Assembly (NCBI GenBank): GCA_045540335.1
Contig: JAZQHC010000037.1
Span: 1-64,000, forward strand
Source: RGIG7213 sp045540335
Lineage (GTDB): Bacteria; Bacillota; Clostridia; Oscillospirales; CAG-272
Length of the DNA stretch: 64,000 bases
Direction of reading: 5' to 3'
The translations under genes were made by a program, and so were the position numbers. Under the pieces are notes generated by a model, which saw only the letters and a program-made list of their open reading frames with translations, ran no database searches and was not told the origin of the DNA. Shown here in pieces: positions 14,329 through 23,180 of the stretch (position 1 is its first letter; every line of letters begins with the position of its first letter).

Positions 14329-16368
14329 TTATTTTACGATGTATCTCATAAATATGGGATGGTGGTCAGACGGGAAATCACCGTTAACCTTTTCGTTGCA
14401 AACCCTGTAAGACCTCAAGTTGAAGTCGGAAGCGGATGCAAATACGTAGTCAAGCACTCTGTTATCTGCACCGAAGTTTGTAAACGTAGATGCTTCATAT
14501 CTGGAAGCGGCGTTCTTCGCGCTGTCAACAAAGCCGTTTGCAATTACGTTGTTGTAAGTAGCAGAGCCGGGCGTTGTGTTAAAGTCGCCTGTGAGAATCG
14601 TGGGGTAATCACCGTAAGACTTCAAGAAGTTATAAAGAACACCAAGCTGCTTTATTCTTATTGCGTCGTTCGTATATTCGACGTGCGTGTTAACTACAAG
14701 TATTTTCTTGCCATCGTCGATTCTTTGAAGAAGTGCATAAGTAAATATACGAATATAAGAAGAATCGGGGAATTTAGAAACAACGTCAGGTGTGCCGGAA
14801 AGCCACTTTGTGCCGCTATCTAAAAGCTTGAAAATGTGCTTGTTGTACATGATTGCGCTGTGCTCGCCTTTAGAACCGCCTTCACGGCCCAAGCCTACGA
14901 AGCCGTATGTGCCGCCAAGGTTGTTTTTAAGCAACGTCATCCAGCTGGGGGTAGCTTCCTGAATACCGATGGTATCGGGCGTGTAGCTCTTCATCAAGGA
15001 AAGAACTCTGTTTGTTCTTGTCGTGTTGAACTGACCGCAATATACGTTGAACGTCATTGCAGACATAACGCCTTTAGTAATGTTGAAAAGCTGTGCGTTT
15101 GTAGAGTTGGACGTCCAAATCTGAACGTTTGTCATATTTGCTGTGCCTGCTGCTGCAACGTCTAAAACAAAGTTTTCGGACAAAGCAGAACAGAAGGTGT
15201 ACTTACCGTCTTTTTCATAGATAAACCAACGTTGTGCAGCAGATCCGTTGCCGGGTGCAATGTAAACGTTTGTACCGTTTGCAGCACCGCCCTGTACTGT
15301 AAGAACGTAGTTTGTTGTGTTGTTGTTTACGATAACGTAGCTTCCGTCAGACTGACGTTCAAAACGCCATACCTGGTCGGAGTTTTGCGACGGGGAGTAA
15401 ATTATTACGTTAGTGCCCGAAACCGCAATGTTCTTGGAAACGTAAGAAAGGGAGATGCTTGCGTTGAAGCGTGTACCAAGGTTTGCAGGCTTGGGTGCTT
15501 CGGGTTCAGCGGGTACTTCAGGTACTTCGGGTTCAACAACGGGGGGCGTGGTGGGTTCTTCGTTTTCTGTGTTATCGTCGGATACGTCAACAGTAGTGAT
15601 CTTGAACTGTTGAAGCGCTGCGCTTGCAAACGTGCTCATATACACATTTGCACCTGCGGAAGAGCTTGCAGCCGTAAGAACGCATGTAGTGCCGCATTTT
15701 GCACGCAATGTGTAAGAACTGTTCTGGTTTTGGAAGATGTACCAGCGTTGTGCGTTGGTATCGTTGCTTGCGTAAATGTCAACGTTTGCGCCGGAAGCAC
15801 GGGATGCCGCATAAACATCAAGCACTTTGCCTGTTGCGTTGTTTGTGATCTTATAGCTTCCATCGCTTTGGCGTGTAAGCAGCCATGTTTGATTTGCGTT
15901 ATCGGGGTTTGCCGTAACTACGTTATTGCCGCTGGCAGTTACGTTTTTGCTGCCGGAAACCGTGCTGATAACAACGTTGATATTCGTACCAAGATCAACA
16001 ACGGGGGCTGTAACGCGGATTTCGTTGATACCATTGCTCATAAAATGGTTCATTGCAGATTCGCGGTTAGAACCGAATGCTGCTTTAAGGTCGCCGTTTT
16101 TCGTAAGATAGTAATCAGTGCTGAAAATAGGGCTTGCCTGACGGCCCTCTTTAACGCCGTGGTTTACAAAGTGATTGTAAAGCTGTGATTCGTTTGTGCC
16201 GAATGCCGCTTTCAAATCCGCATATCTGTTGGCGTAATACGTAGCGTTAAAAACAACGGATTTAACGCTTGAAGAAATTGAAGCTGCTGCCATGGTCTGC
16301 AACGGGAATATTGCCGCAACCATGAGGATTGCCAAAAACAATGAAGTCAGTTTCGTGAATCTTTTCAT
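14329..16368 (-). CDS. secreted protein: two cell-surface repeats, two ricin-B lectin domains, C-terminal EEP phosphatase/nuclease
   Basis: A 679-residue exported protein. A signal peptide covers about 1-27 (cleavage near TMA-AA). Two repeats of about 38 residues follow (YYANRYADLKAAFG and YYLTKNGDLKAAFG). Ricin-type beta-trefoil lectin domains cover about 125-255 and 300-430, separated by a P/E/V-rich linker (about 265-290). The endonuclease/exonuclease/phosphatase domain spans about 437-679, with MTFNVYCG, IGIQEA, VVNTHVEYTN, LTGDFNTTPGS and a terminal SDHHPIF, so its catalytic residues look intact. It may be a carbohydrate-anchored DNase, sphingomyelinase-like or inositol-phosphatase-like enzyme; the substrate cannot be read from sequence. 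A consensus promoter precedes it. Confidence 0.9.
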   Translation of the reverse strand: MKRFTKLTSLFLAILMVAAIFPLQTMAAASISSSVKSVVFNATYYANRYADLKAAFGTNESQLYNHFVNHGVKEGRQASPIFSTDYYLTKNGDLKAAFGSNRESAMNHFMSNGINEIRVTAPVVDLGTNINVVISTVSGSKNVTASGNNVVTANPDNANQTWLLTRQSDGSYKITNNATGKVLDVYAASRASGANVDIYASNDTNAQRWYIFQNQNSSYTLRAKCGTTCVLTAASSSAGANVYMSTFASAALQQFKITTVDVSDDNTENEEPTTPPVVEPEVPEVPAEPEAPKPANLGTRFNASISLSYVSKNIAVSGTNVIIYSPSQNSDQVWRFERQSDGSYVIVNNNTTNYVLTVQGGAANGTNVYIAPGNGSAAQRWFIYEKDGKYTFCSALSENFVLDVAAAGTANMTNVQIWTSNSTNAQLFNITKGVMSAMTFNVYCGQFNTTRTNRVLSLMKSYTPDTIGIQEATPSWMTLLKNNLGGTYGFVGLGREGGSKGEHSAIMYNKHIFKLLDSGTKWLSGTPDVVSKFPDSSYIRIFTYALLQRIDDGKKILVVNTHVEYTNDAIRIKQLGVLYNFLKSYGDYPTILTGDFNTTPGSATYNNVIANGFVDSAKNAASRYEASTFTNFGADNRVLDYVFASASDFNLRSYRVCNEKVNGDFPSDHHPIFMRYIVK

Positions 16369-16403
16369 AGTAACTCCTTTTTTAAAATATTTTTAACAAT
16401 ACT

Positions 16404-16432
16404 ATTTTACAGTTTCAATGCGGTTTTGTCAA
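16404..16432 (-). promoter_or_regulatory. promoter of the ricin-lectin/EEP gene
   Basis: On the minus strand TTGACA (16432-16427) and TAAAAT (16409-16404) with a 17-bp spacer. Confidence 0.85.
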
Positions 16433-16610
16433 GTAAAAATATAGTTATACGCAAACTTTACATTCTATTAACATTCTATGACGAGTAAATATATGTATAT
16501 TTTCCTAAAGATGAAAAAAACATCGGCTTTAAGACTTAAAAAGCTTTGCACCGGAGAAAAATACGTCGAACGAAAAAATAAAAAAATATGAAAAAAATCA
16601 AAAAAAGCTA

Positions 16611-16639
16611 TTGACAAATTCGAAAATATGTTGTATCAT
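16611..16639 (+). promoter_or_regulatory. promoter of the T-box transcript
   Basis: TTGACA (16611-16616) and TATCAT (16634-16639) with a 17-bp spacer, just upstream of stem I of the T-box leader. Between this and the divergent promoter at 16404 I see nothing else. Confidence 0.85.
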
Positions 16640-16649
16640 ATCGGCATGT

Positions 16650-16905
16650 AAACACTGTGAAGAAAACGGCGGAAAAAGATTTTTACAGAGAGTCGGCGTT
16701 TGGTGTAAGCCGATAGGATCAATTTCCAAAAAGCCACATCATTTCTGAGTGGGGGAGGCGAAAATTGCAGTAGCCTCTCACGATTAGCCGCGTTAAGGCG
16801 AAGGGCTTTGTGATGAGTCCGAAGTGGCATTTTATGCAAGTTGAGTGGTACCGCGGTGCTTTAACCGTCTCAAGGCTGGTAGTAGCTTTGGGGCGTTTTT
16901 TGTTT
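16650..16905 (+). promoter_or_regulatory. T-box riboswitch leader (tentatively isoleucine-specific)
   Basis: A complete T-box layout is visible. Stem I (about 16653-16751) has the distal AGAGAGTCGGCG and TGTAAGCCGAT elements. A GAGGC/GCCTC stem follows, then the T-box TGAGTGGTACCGCGG at 16842-16856. The intrinsic terminator has a 12-bp stem (16866-16877 with 16884-16895) and a T-tract. Folding stem I by hand (CACT/AGTG, GAA/TTC, GGC/GCC, GGAAA/TTTCC) leaves an internal loop whose strand reads ACATCA (16736-16741), which places ATC, an isoleucine codon, at the specifier position. The T-box class is certain; the specifier is a hand fold and only probable. Uncharged tRNA would favour antitermination and expression of the gene at 16970. 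Confidence 0.9.
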
Positions 16906-16969
16906 TTCACTCAAGCCGCTTTGAACACCAGAAGCAAACCAATTTCAAAAGAAAGAAAGGTATTGTAAA

Positions 16970-19261
16970 ATGGAGAAAACGGATTTGAAGAATCAATTGT
17001 GCGAGGTGGCACAGAGAATCAAAACATTGCGCGAGATCATGGGAATTACCCCTGAAGATATGGCGCAAAAAACAGGCTTAACAACAGAAAATTATCTTAA
17101 ATACGAGTCGGGCCAGGTAGATTTCAGCTTTACATTTATTTATAAATGTGCAAACAACCTTAATGTTGACCCCACAGATCTTATAAAAGGCGAAAGCCCC
17201 ACGCTTTCAAATTATACCCTTACAAGAAGCGGCGAGGGCTTGCCGATAACGCGCCGCGAGGGCTGCAAATATCTTAACATGGCGCCCTTGTTTAAACAAA
17301 AAACGGCAGAGCCTTTTATGGTAGAGATGCCGTTTAACCCCGCAGAGGTAAACGCACCAATCAAGCTTTCCACACACGAAGGGCAAGAATTTGACGTTAT
17401 TATCTCGGGAAGAATGAAGGTTCAGATAGGCAATCATACCGAGGTTTTGTGCCCGGGGGATTCGATATACTATAACTCGTCTGCACCGCACGGAATGGTA
17501 GCGCTTGATCCCGAAGGGGTTAAGTTTTACGCAATAGTTTTGAAGAAAACGGAAACTGCAGAAGAAAAGGATAAATTCCAGCAGATCGTTTCGCAAAGAA
17601 AAGCAAGAAAAGATGCACACGCTTCAAGCATTGCGGCAAATTTCATAGATACCGAATGCGATGAAAACGGCGTGTTGAAGAAGATATCCTTCAGAAACGA
17701 AGATAAATACAATTTCGGCTTCGATACGGTAGATGCGCTTGCGGAAAAGTGCCCCGACAAGCTTGCAATGCTGCATGTTTCTGCAGATAAAACAGAAAGA
17801 AGATTTACGTTTGCGGATATCAAAAAGTATTCCGCAATGACTGCCAATTACCTTGAATCCCTCGGCATTAAAAAAGGCGATAGAGTTATGCTGGTATTAA
17901 AAAGGCATTATCAATTCTGGTTTGCTATCGTTGCTTTGCATAAGATCGGCGCAGTTGCGATACCCGCAACGAATCAATTGATGCAGCACGATTTTGAATA
18001 CAGATTCAAGGCGGCAGGGGTAAACGCAATACTTTGCACGTCAGACGGCGACGTTGCACACCAAGCAGAAATGGCGGCAGCGGCATGCGGCGGCGTTCCT
18101 GCTATAAAGGTTATTGTGGGCCAACCCAGGGAAGGATGGCTTGATTTTAACGCAGGCATCAGCAAAATGTCTGACGTTTATGAAAGAAGAGAAGATACCG
18201 CCTGCGGATTTGATCCAATGCTTATGTACTTTACGTCAGGCACTACGGGATATCCCAAAATGGCAACGCAGGATTACAGATACGCTATCGGCCATTACGT
18301 AACGGCAAGATATTGGCATAACGTAAACCCCGAGGGCTTGCACTTCACTATCTCCGATACGGGCTGGGGCAAGGCTGTTTGGGGCAAGCTTTACGGTCAA
18401 TGGCTGTGCGAGGCGGCAGTATTTACCTACGATTTTGACAGGTTTGATGCAAACGAAATATTGCCAATGTTTGCAAAGTACAATATCACTACCTTCTGCG
18501 CACCGCCCACCATGTACCGTTTCTTTATAAAAGAAGATCTTTCAAAATTTGATCTTTCAAGCATAGAATATTCAACTACGGCAGGCGAAGCGCTTAACGC
18601 CGAAGTGTTCGAACAATGGCGCAAAGCTACGGGATTAAGCATAATGGAGGGATTTGGCCAAACCGAAACTACGCTTTCTATATGCAATCTTGTCGGCACA
18701 ACGCCGAAGCCCGGTGCAATGGGCAGGCCCAGCCCCCAATACGACGTTGATATAGTAGATGAAGACGGCAACAGCGTTCCCGTAGGGGAAACGGGTGAAA
18801 TCGTTATCCACGTTGATAAAAAGATACCCTGCGGTCTTTTCAAGGGCTATTACCGTAACGATGAAAAAACGAAAGAGGTATGGCACGACGGATTGTATCA
18901 TACCGGCGATACTGCTTGGCGTGATGAAGACGGATATTTCTGGTACGTTGGCAGAACAGACGATGTTATCAAATCCTCCGGTTATCGCATAGGCCCGTTT
19001 GAGATCGAAAGCGTGATAATGGAGCTTCCGTATGTGCTTGAATGCGCCGTAACCGCAGTGCCCGACCCGATAAGAGGGCAGGCGATAAAGGCTTCTATCG
19101 TGCTTGTAAAGGGCAAAGAGGGAACAGACGAGCTGAAAAAAGAAATTCAGAACTATGTTAAAGAGCATACTGCCCCTTATAAATATCCAAGGGTGGTACA
19201 GTTTATGGAAGCTTTGCCCAAAACGATAAGCGGTAAGATAAAAAGAAACGAATTAAGATAA
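16970..19261 (+). CDS. XRE-cupin-AMP-forming acyl-CoA synthetase fusion
   Basis: A 763-residue three-part protein. Residues about 10-70 are an XRE helix-turn-helix and about 100-195 a cupin (STHEGQEFDVIISGRMKVQIG, CPGDSIYY), together the usual XRE-cupin regulator layout. Residues about 215-763 are an ANL-superfamily adenylating domain with FTSGTTGYPK, a GFGQTET motif, YHTGDTAW, GRTDDVIKSSGYRI and the terminal catalytic lysine motif TISGKIKRNEL. The enzyme half resembles medium/branched-chain acyl-CoA synthetases, which make acyl-CoA from acid, ATP and CoA. Substrate is unknown. It is the only gene behind the T-box, so starvation for one amino acid controls it; branched-chain acid activation is the best-fitting idea. 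Confidence 0.93.
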   Translation: MEKTDLKNQLCEVAQRIKTLREIMGITPEDMAQKTGLTTENYLKYESGQVDFSFTFIYKCANNLNVDPTDLIKGESPTLSNYTLTRSGEGLPITRREGCKYLNMAPLFKQKTAEPFMVEMPFNPAEVNAPIKLSTHEGQEFDVIISGRMKVQIGNHTEVLCPGDSIYYNSSAPHGMVALDPEGVKFYAIVLKKTETAEEKDKFQQIVSQRKARKDAHASSIAANFIDTECDENGVLKKISFRNEDKYNFGFDTVDALAEKCPDKLAMLHVSADKTERRFTFADIKKYSAMTANYLESLGIKKGDRVMLVLKRHYQFWFAIVALHKIGAVAIPATNQLMQHDFEYRFKAAGVNAILCTSDGDVAHQAEMAAAACGGVPAIKVIVGQPREGWLDFNAGISKMSDVYERREDTACGFDPMLMYFTSGTTGYPKMATQDYRYAIGHYVTARYWHNVNPEGLHFTISDTGWGKAVWGKLYGQWLCEAAVFTYDFDRFDANEILPMFAKYNITTFCAPPTMYRFFIKEDLSKFDLSSIEYSTTAGEALNAEVFEQWRKATGLSIMEGFGQTETTLSICNLVGTTPKPGAMGRPSPQYDVDIVDEDGNSVPVGETGEIVIHVDKKIPCGLFKGYYRNDEKTKEVWHDGLYHTGDTAWRDEDGYFWYVGRTDDVIKSSGYRIGPFEIESVIMELPYVLECAVTAVPDPIRGQAIKASIVLVKGKEGTDELKKEIQNYVKEHTAPYKYPRVVQFMEALPKTISGKIKRNELR

Positions 19262-19276
19262 CGAAATAAAATAAAA

Positions 19277-19327
19277 AAAACGGCAAACGTTTGCGGTTTA
19301 TATCAGCCGCCAAGCGTTTGCCGTTTT
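19277..19327. terminator. bidirectional terminator between convergent genes
   Basis: A 13-bp outer stem (19277-19289 with 19315-19327) with A- and T-rich feet serves both the acyl-CoA synthetase and the minus-strand XRE-membrane gene. Confidence 0.85.
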
Positions 19328-19335
19328 GTGCATTT

Positions 19336-20532
19336 TTAAGATTCTTTTTGCTTTATTTTTCGTTGAATAACGGTGTTGATAATTCGAAATATAAGTAAAA
19401 TCAACAGCTCGGTAACGATGATAAAAGCTATTTGCATTGTCCATTCAACGGTTACATCAGGCCCAATGTACGTATAATTCGGCGTTGTCGGCATATGATG
19501 TGTTTCTATAACAAAACAAGCACGGCTGATATTTAACGTATTAAGGCAGAGAAGTATGTTTCGTATGCCGAACAAGATCAACGAATACCTAATGCCTTTT
19601 TTTTGCACCAAAAATACGAGAAATATTACGATACATACTAAAACCATTGCAGCACCGATAATGTAAAAAATATCTATCGACCCAAATCCGATTATCTGCG
19701 AATACGGCGCTGTGATAAATAGAATTACGGCAATTACAAAGGCAATCAGCTGAAGCACGTTCATTTTTTGGGTTACAGGGTCGATATCGTTACAATAAGC
19801 TTGATCCGTTATCCAACAAGAAAATCTGTTTTTTACAACGAAAAAAATATAAACAAGAAAAATTGCTATCGGCAAAAGAATATTCAAATAGCTGCTAACG
19901 GCAAGAACGCTGTCTATATAATTGTCAACACAGATAATAAGCGGAAGCGAGATGCACAAAACGGATATTATCGCAAAAAAAGCCCTATAAGAAAAATTTC
20001 CCAGCACGTTGTTGAACTTTTTTAACGTATCTTCATCAACGTTTTCTGTAAACAGCTCTGCTTCGTTTTTTATCTCTTTCATTTTGCCTACCGCACTGAC
20101 AGTAATAACGAAAGCGGCTATTTCGAACAACGTCATCACCGCGTATCCTATGATGGGGCGCATAAAACCGTACGATATACCAAGCATACATACAAGACCG
20201 ACCGCACAAAGAGATAACGATATCAGTATTGAAGTTTTAAATTTTGAAACAGAACGGTTTATAAGAATTTTTATTTGTTTTTCAACCTTTGGTTCTGCCC
20301 TTTCTTGATCGCGTTCCGTAAATATACGTTCGCCCTTTAAAAGCTCGTCGCAGGTAACGCCGAAAATTTCCGCAATGGCAGGTATTAAGGAGATATCGGG
20401 CGCGCATTCGTTACGTTCCCATCGGCTTACAGCCTTGTTTGATATATTCAGCTTATCTGCCAATTCCTGCTGCGTCATTCCGTTTGCTTTGCGCAAGGCG
20501 GCAATAAATGTACCTATTGTTTTCTTTTCCAT
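19336..20532 (-). CDS. XRE-family regulator fused to a multi-pass membrane domain
   Basis: A 398-residue protein with an N-terminal Cro/CI helix-turn-helix (about 6-62; GMTQQELADKLNISNKAVSRWER), a charged linker, and about eight membrane helices between residues 100 and 390. Such HTH-membrane fusions are common in Firmicutes and are thought to be membrane-tethered regulators; their signals are mostly unknown. The ATG at 20532 has a GGAGGC ribosome site; the open frame extends upstream to 20844 but that part has no ribosome site and crosses the promoter. It is monocistronic and convergent with the acyl-CoA synthetase. Confidence 0.9.
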   Translation of the reverse strand: MEKKTIGTFIAALRKANGMTQQELADKLNISNKAVSRWERNECAPDISLIPAIAEIFGVTCDELLKGERIFTERDQERAEPKVEKQIKILINRSVSKFKTSILISLSLCAVGLVCMLGISYGFMRPIIGYAVMTLFEIAAFVITVSAVGKMKEIKNEAELFTENVDEDTLKKFNNVLGNFSYRAFFAIISVLCISLPLIICVDNYIDSVLAVSSYLNILLPIAIFLVYIFFVVKNRFSCWITDQAYCNDIDPVTQKMNVLQLIAFVIAVILFITAPYSQIIGFGSIDIFYIIGAAMVLVCIVIFLVFLVQKKGIRYSLILFGIRNILLCLNTLNISRACFVIETHHMPTTPNYTYIGPDVTVEWTMQIAFIIVTELLILLIFRIINTVIQRKIKQKES

Positions 20533-20912
20533 AAGAAAGCCTCCGTAGTTTTGATGCCTGTATTCTACCGTTTTAAGACGAAAATTTGAAGACCGTAAAG
20601 CGGGATTTAATCTCGCAAAGCGGGAAAAGTGCCGTTTAGACTGCTTTTTTTTAAAAAAATCGGCTGAATAACCGCTTGCGGTACGTATTATATACCCTTT
20701 GAAAATCAAAGTCAATAATTTCTTTGTCATTTGCAAAATTAAAGCATTTTTAAATCGGGCATGTAAAAATTTACAATATATTGCGAAAAAGTTTCTAATA
20801 ACATCTTTGGAAAAAATGCAATGTATGATATAATTATAAATCAAAATTCAGTTATGTTGTAAATACCGAATTTGTATATGATGATTTATAAAGATTAAAG
20901 GAGAGCATATAG
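20533..20912. other. gene-free divergent control region between 20532 and ychF
   Basis: This 380-bp stretch holds two promoters pointing away from each other: minus-strand TTGACT (20715-20710) with TATAAT (20692-20687), 17-bp spacer, and a plus-strand extended -10 TGATATAAT ending at 20834 before ychF. The minus-strand leader of about 150 bases contains a small ACCGC/GCGGT hairpin at 20671-20682 and two copies of AAAGCGGGA. I see no riboswitch in it. Confidence 0.7.
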
Positions 20913-22010
20913 ATGAAGTTAGGTATCGTAGGTCTTCCAAACGTGGGAAAAAGCACGCTTTTCAATGCTATCACAAAAGCAGGGGCAGAATGCGCAAATT
21001 ACCCGTTCTGTACGATAGAACCGAACGTGGGCGTTGTTCCCGTGCCTGATTATAGATTGGATGTTTTGGCAGAAATGTATTCCCCGCAAAAATATACGCC
21101 CGCAGTAATCGAATTCGTAGATATTGCAGGGCTTGTAAAGGGTGCATCACACGGCGAGGGGCTGGGAAATAAGTTTTTGTCCCACATTCGCGAGGTTGAT
21201 GCCGTTGTTCACGTGGTAAGGTGCTTTGAAAACGAAAACATCATTCATGTGGAAGGCGACGTTGACGCTATACGCGATGTTGAAACTATAAATACAGAGC
21301 TTATACTGTCTGATATGGAGATAGTTCAAAAAAGAATAGACAAAGATGAAAAGCTTCTTAAAGCAGACAAGTCTATTTTACCTGAAATAGAATTTTTAAA
21401 ACGCCTTGCCAAACATTTTGACGAGGGTAAAACCGCCCGTTGCATTGAAATGGACGAGGATGAAAGGCAAATACTTGCAACACTTCCGCTTCTTTCTGCC
21501 AAGCCCGTTATATACGCGGCAAACGTATCGGAGGATGAAGTTTCGGGCGAGCCTATCGGTAATAAAAACTACGATGCTTTGAAGGCGTATGCCGAGGCGG
21601 AAGGTTCGGAAATAATACCCGTTTGTGCTTCGCTTGAATTTGAAATAGCCGCCCTTGACGAGGAAGAGGCAAAGGCCTTCCTTGAAGAGCTTGGTATGGG
21701 CCAAAGCGGGTTAGACAGGCTTATTAAAGCAAGCTATAAATTGCTTGGTCTTATCAGCTTCTTAACGGCAGGCCCGCAAGAGGTACGCGCGTGGACGATA
21801 AAGCAGGGCACTAAAGCTCCGGGTGCTGCAGGAAAGATACACTCTGATTTTGAACGCGGCTTTATCCGTGCAGAGATAATCGGGTTTGATGAATTGGTTG
21901 CCTGCGGAAAGAATATGACGGCCGCAAGAGAAAAGGGTCTTATCCGAAGCGAGGGTAAAGAATACGTTATGCGCGACGGCGACGTTACCCTGTTCAGATT
22001 TAACGTTTGA
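20913..22010 (+). CDS. ychF: ribosome-binding ATPase YchF
   Basis: A 365-residue OBG-family P-loop protein of normal length. G1 is GLPNVGKST (residues 7-15), G3 DIAGLVKGA, and the NxxE-type G4 (YAANVSEDE) explains its preference for ATP over GTP. The C-terminal TGS domain begins near 280 (FLTAGPQEVRAWTI). It binds ribosomes and is linked to stress responses and translation. The start follows AAAGGAG. A strong terminator shared with tRNA-Thr follows. Confidence 0.97.
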   Translation: MKLGIVGLPNVGKSTLFNAITKAGAECANYPFCTIEPNVGVVPVPDYRLDVLAEMYSPQKYTPAVIEFVDIAGLVKGASHGEGLGNKFLSHIREVDAVVHVVRCFENENIIHVEGDVDAIRDVETINTELILSDMEIVQKRIDKDEKLLKADKSILPEIEFLKRLAKHFDEGKTARCIEMDEDERQILATLPLLSAKPVIYAANVSEDEVSGEPIGNKNYDALKAYAEAEGSEIIPVCASLEFEIAALDEEEAKAFLEELGMGQSGLDRLIKASYKLLGLISFLTAGPQEVRAWTIKQGTKAPGAAGKIHSDFERGFIRAEIIGFDELVACGKNMTAAREKGLIRSEGKEYVMRDGDVTLFRFNV

Positions 22011-22031
22011 TATAAAGCAAGAAACGAAAAT

Positions 22032-22069
22032 AAAAAACGGCAAGTTTCTTTCGGAACTTGCCGTTTTTT
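22032..22069. terminator. bidirectional terminator shared by ychF and tRNA-Thr
   Basis: A perfect 15-bp stem (22032-22046 with 22055-22069), flanked by A6 and T6. Its right arm overlaps the last base of the encoded CCA of the convergent tRNA. Confidence 0.9.
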
Positions 22070-22144
22070 GGAGCTGCTAGACAGAGTCGAACTGTCGACC
22101 TCATCCTTACCAAGGATGTGCTCTGCCAGCTGAGCCATAGCAGC
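22069..22144 (-). tRNA. tRNA-Thr (anticodon GGT)
   Basis: All arms pair: acceptor GCTGCTA with TAGCAGC, D arm GCTC/GAGC, anticodon arm CATCC-TTGGTAA-GGATG, T arm GACAG-TTCGACT-CTGTC, discriminator T and an encoded CCA. The total is 76 bases. Anticodon GGT reads ACC/ACU threonine codons. A TTGACA box lies upstream on the minus strand (22184-22179). Confidence 0.98.
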
Positions 22145-22220
22145 ACAACACTTGTATATTATCAAAAAAAAGGTGATTTGTCAAGTGTTTTTGCGAAAAA
22201 AATAATATTTGGGGTGCAAA

Positions 22221-23180
22221 ATGATAAAACAAGCAAAATGGGCGTTTATCGGCTGCGGTTGGGCAGGCGGCGATATGGCGGAAATATTTGCAAGATCGAA
22301 TCGAAAAATATTTGCCGTTTACAGCCGTACGTATGAAAAAGCGTGCGACTTTGCAAAAAAATACAACATCGAAAAGGTGTATAAAACGGCAGAGGAGTTA
22401 TATTCAGATAACGATATAAACTGCGTTTATATAGCTACACCGCACAGCAACCACGCGGAATTTATTGAAAAGTGCGTTAACAGCGGAAAAAATGTGCTTT
22501 GCGAAAAGGCAATAACCGTTAATCACACCCAATTATCGCGTATAAACCGTTTAGCAAGCGAAAAAGGCGTTACCGTTGCCGAGGGAATGACGGTTTATAA
22601 TATGCCTTTACACCGTGCCTTATCGAAGCGTGTTTTAAGCGGCGAATTCGGAAAGGTAAATCTTATACAGGTAAATTTCGGCAGTACGAAAAAATACGAT
22701 CCGAACAACAGATTTTATAGTAAAAGCTGTGCAGGCGGTGCTATGCTTGATATAGGCGTTTACGCCCTTGCACTTGAAAGAATGTACAGCAGCTGCCGCG
22801 TTGAAAGCGTATCTTCAAGCGCGGTTTTTACAGAAAGCGGCGTAGATGAAGGCTTCGGTGCGGTAATAAACAGAAAAAACGGGCAGATAAGCACTTTAAC
22901 GGTGTCTTTAAATTCAAAGCTGCCGAAGCGCGCAGTTATATCCTGCGCAGATGCGTATATAGAAATATACGATTATCCGAGATGCGACAAAGCAGAGATA
23001 GTGTATCTGAATAAAGAAAAGGAAATATTCCAAATCGGAAACACGAAAGACGCACTTCTTTATGAAATAGAAAATTTTGAAAACAACTGCGATATGCTTC
23101 AGAACCATACGTACGACGTTATGCAAATCGCCACGGAAATGCGTAAACATTGGGGGCTTGTGTATCCTTTTGAGGATTAA
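22221..23180 (+). CDS. Gfo/Idh/MocA-family NAD(P)-dependent oxidoreductase
   Basis: A 319-residue protein with an N-terminal Rossmann fold (FIGCGWAGGDMAE) and the family's catalytic-domain motifs CEKAITVN and GGAMLDIGVYAL. Members oxidise or reduce sugars, inositols or dihydrodiols; the variant EKA in place of the common EKP occurs in the dihydrodiol-dehydrogenase-like group. Substrate unknown. The ATG at 22221 follows GGGGTG. Its stop codon overlaps that of sigE by 3-4 bp in a convergent arrangement, so the two transcripts must overlap. Confidence 0.93.
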   Translation: MIKQAKWAFIGCGWAGGDMAEIFARSNRKIFAVYSRTYEKACDFAKKYNIEKVYKTAEELYSDNDINCVYIATPHSNHAEFIEKCVNSGKNVLCEKAITVNHTQLSRINRLASEKGVTVAEGMTVYNMPLHRALSKRVLSGEFGKVNLIQVNFGSTKKYDPNNRFYSKSCAGGAMLDIGVYALALERMYSSCRVESVSSSAVFTESGVDEGFGAVINRKNGQISTLTVSLNSKLPKRAVISCADAYIEIYDYPRCDKAEIVYLNKEKEIFQIGNTKDALLYEIENFENNCDMLQNHTYDVMQIATEMRKHWGLVYPFED

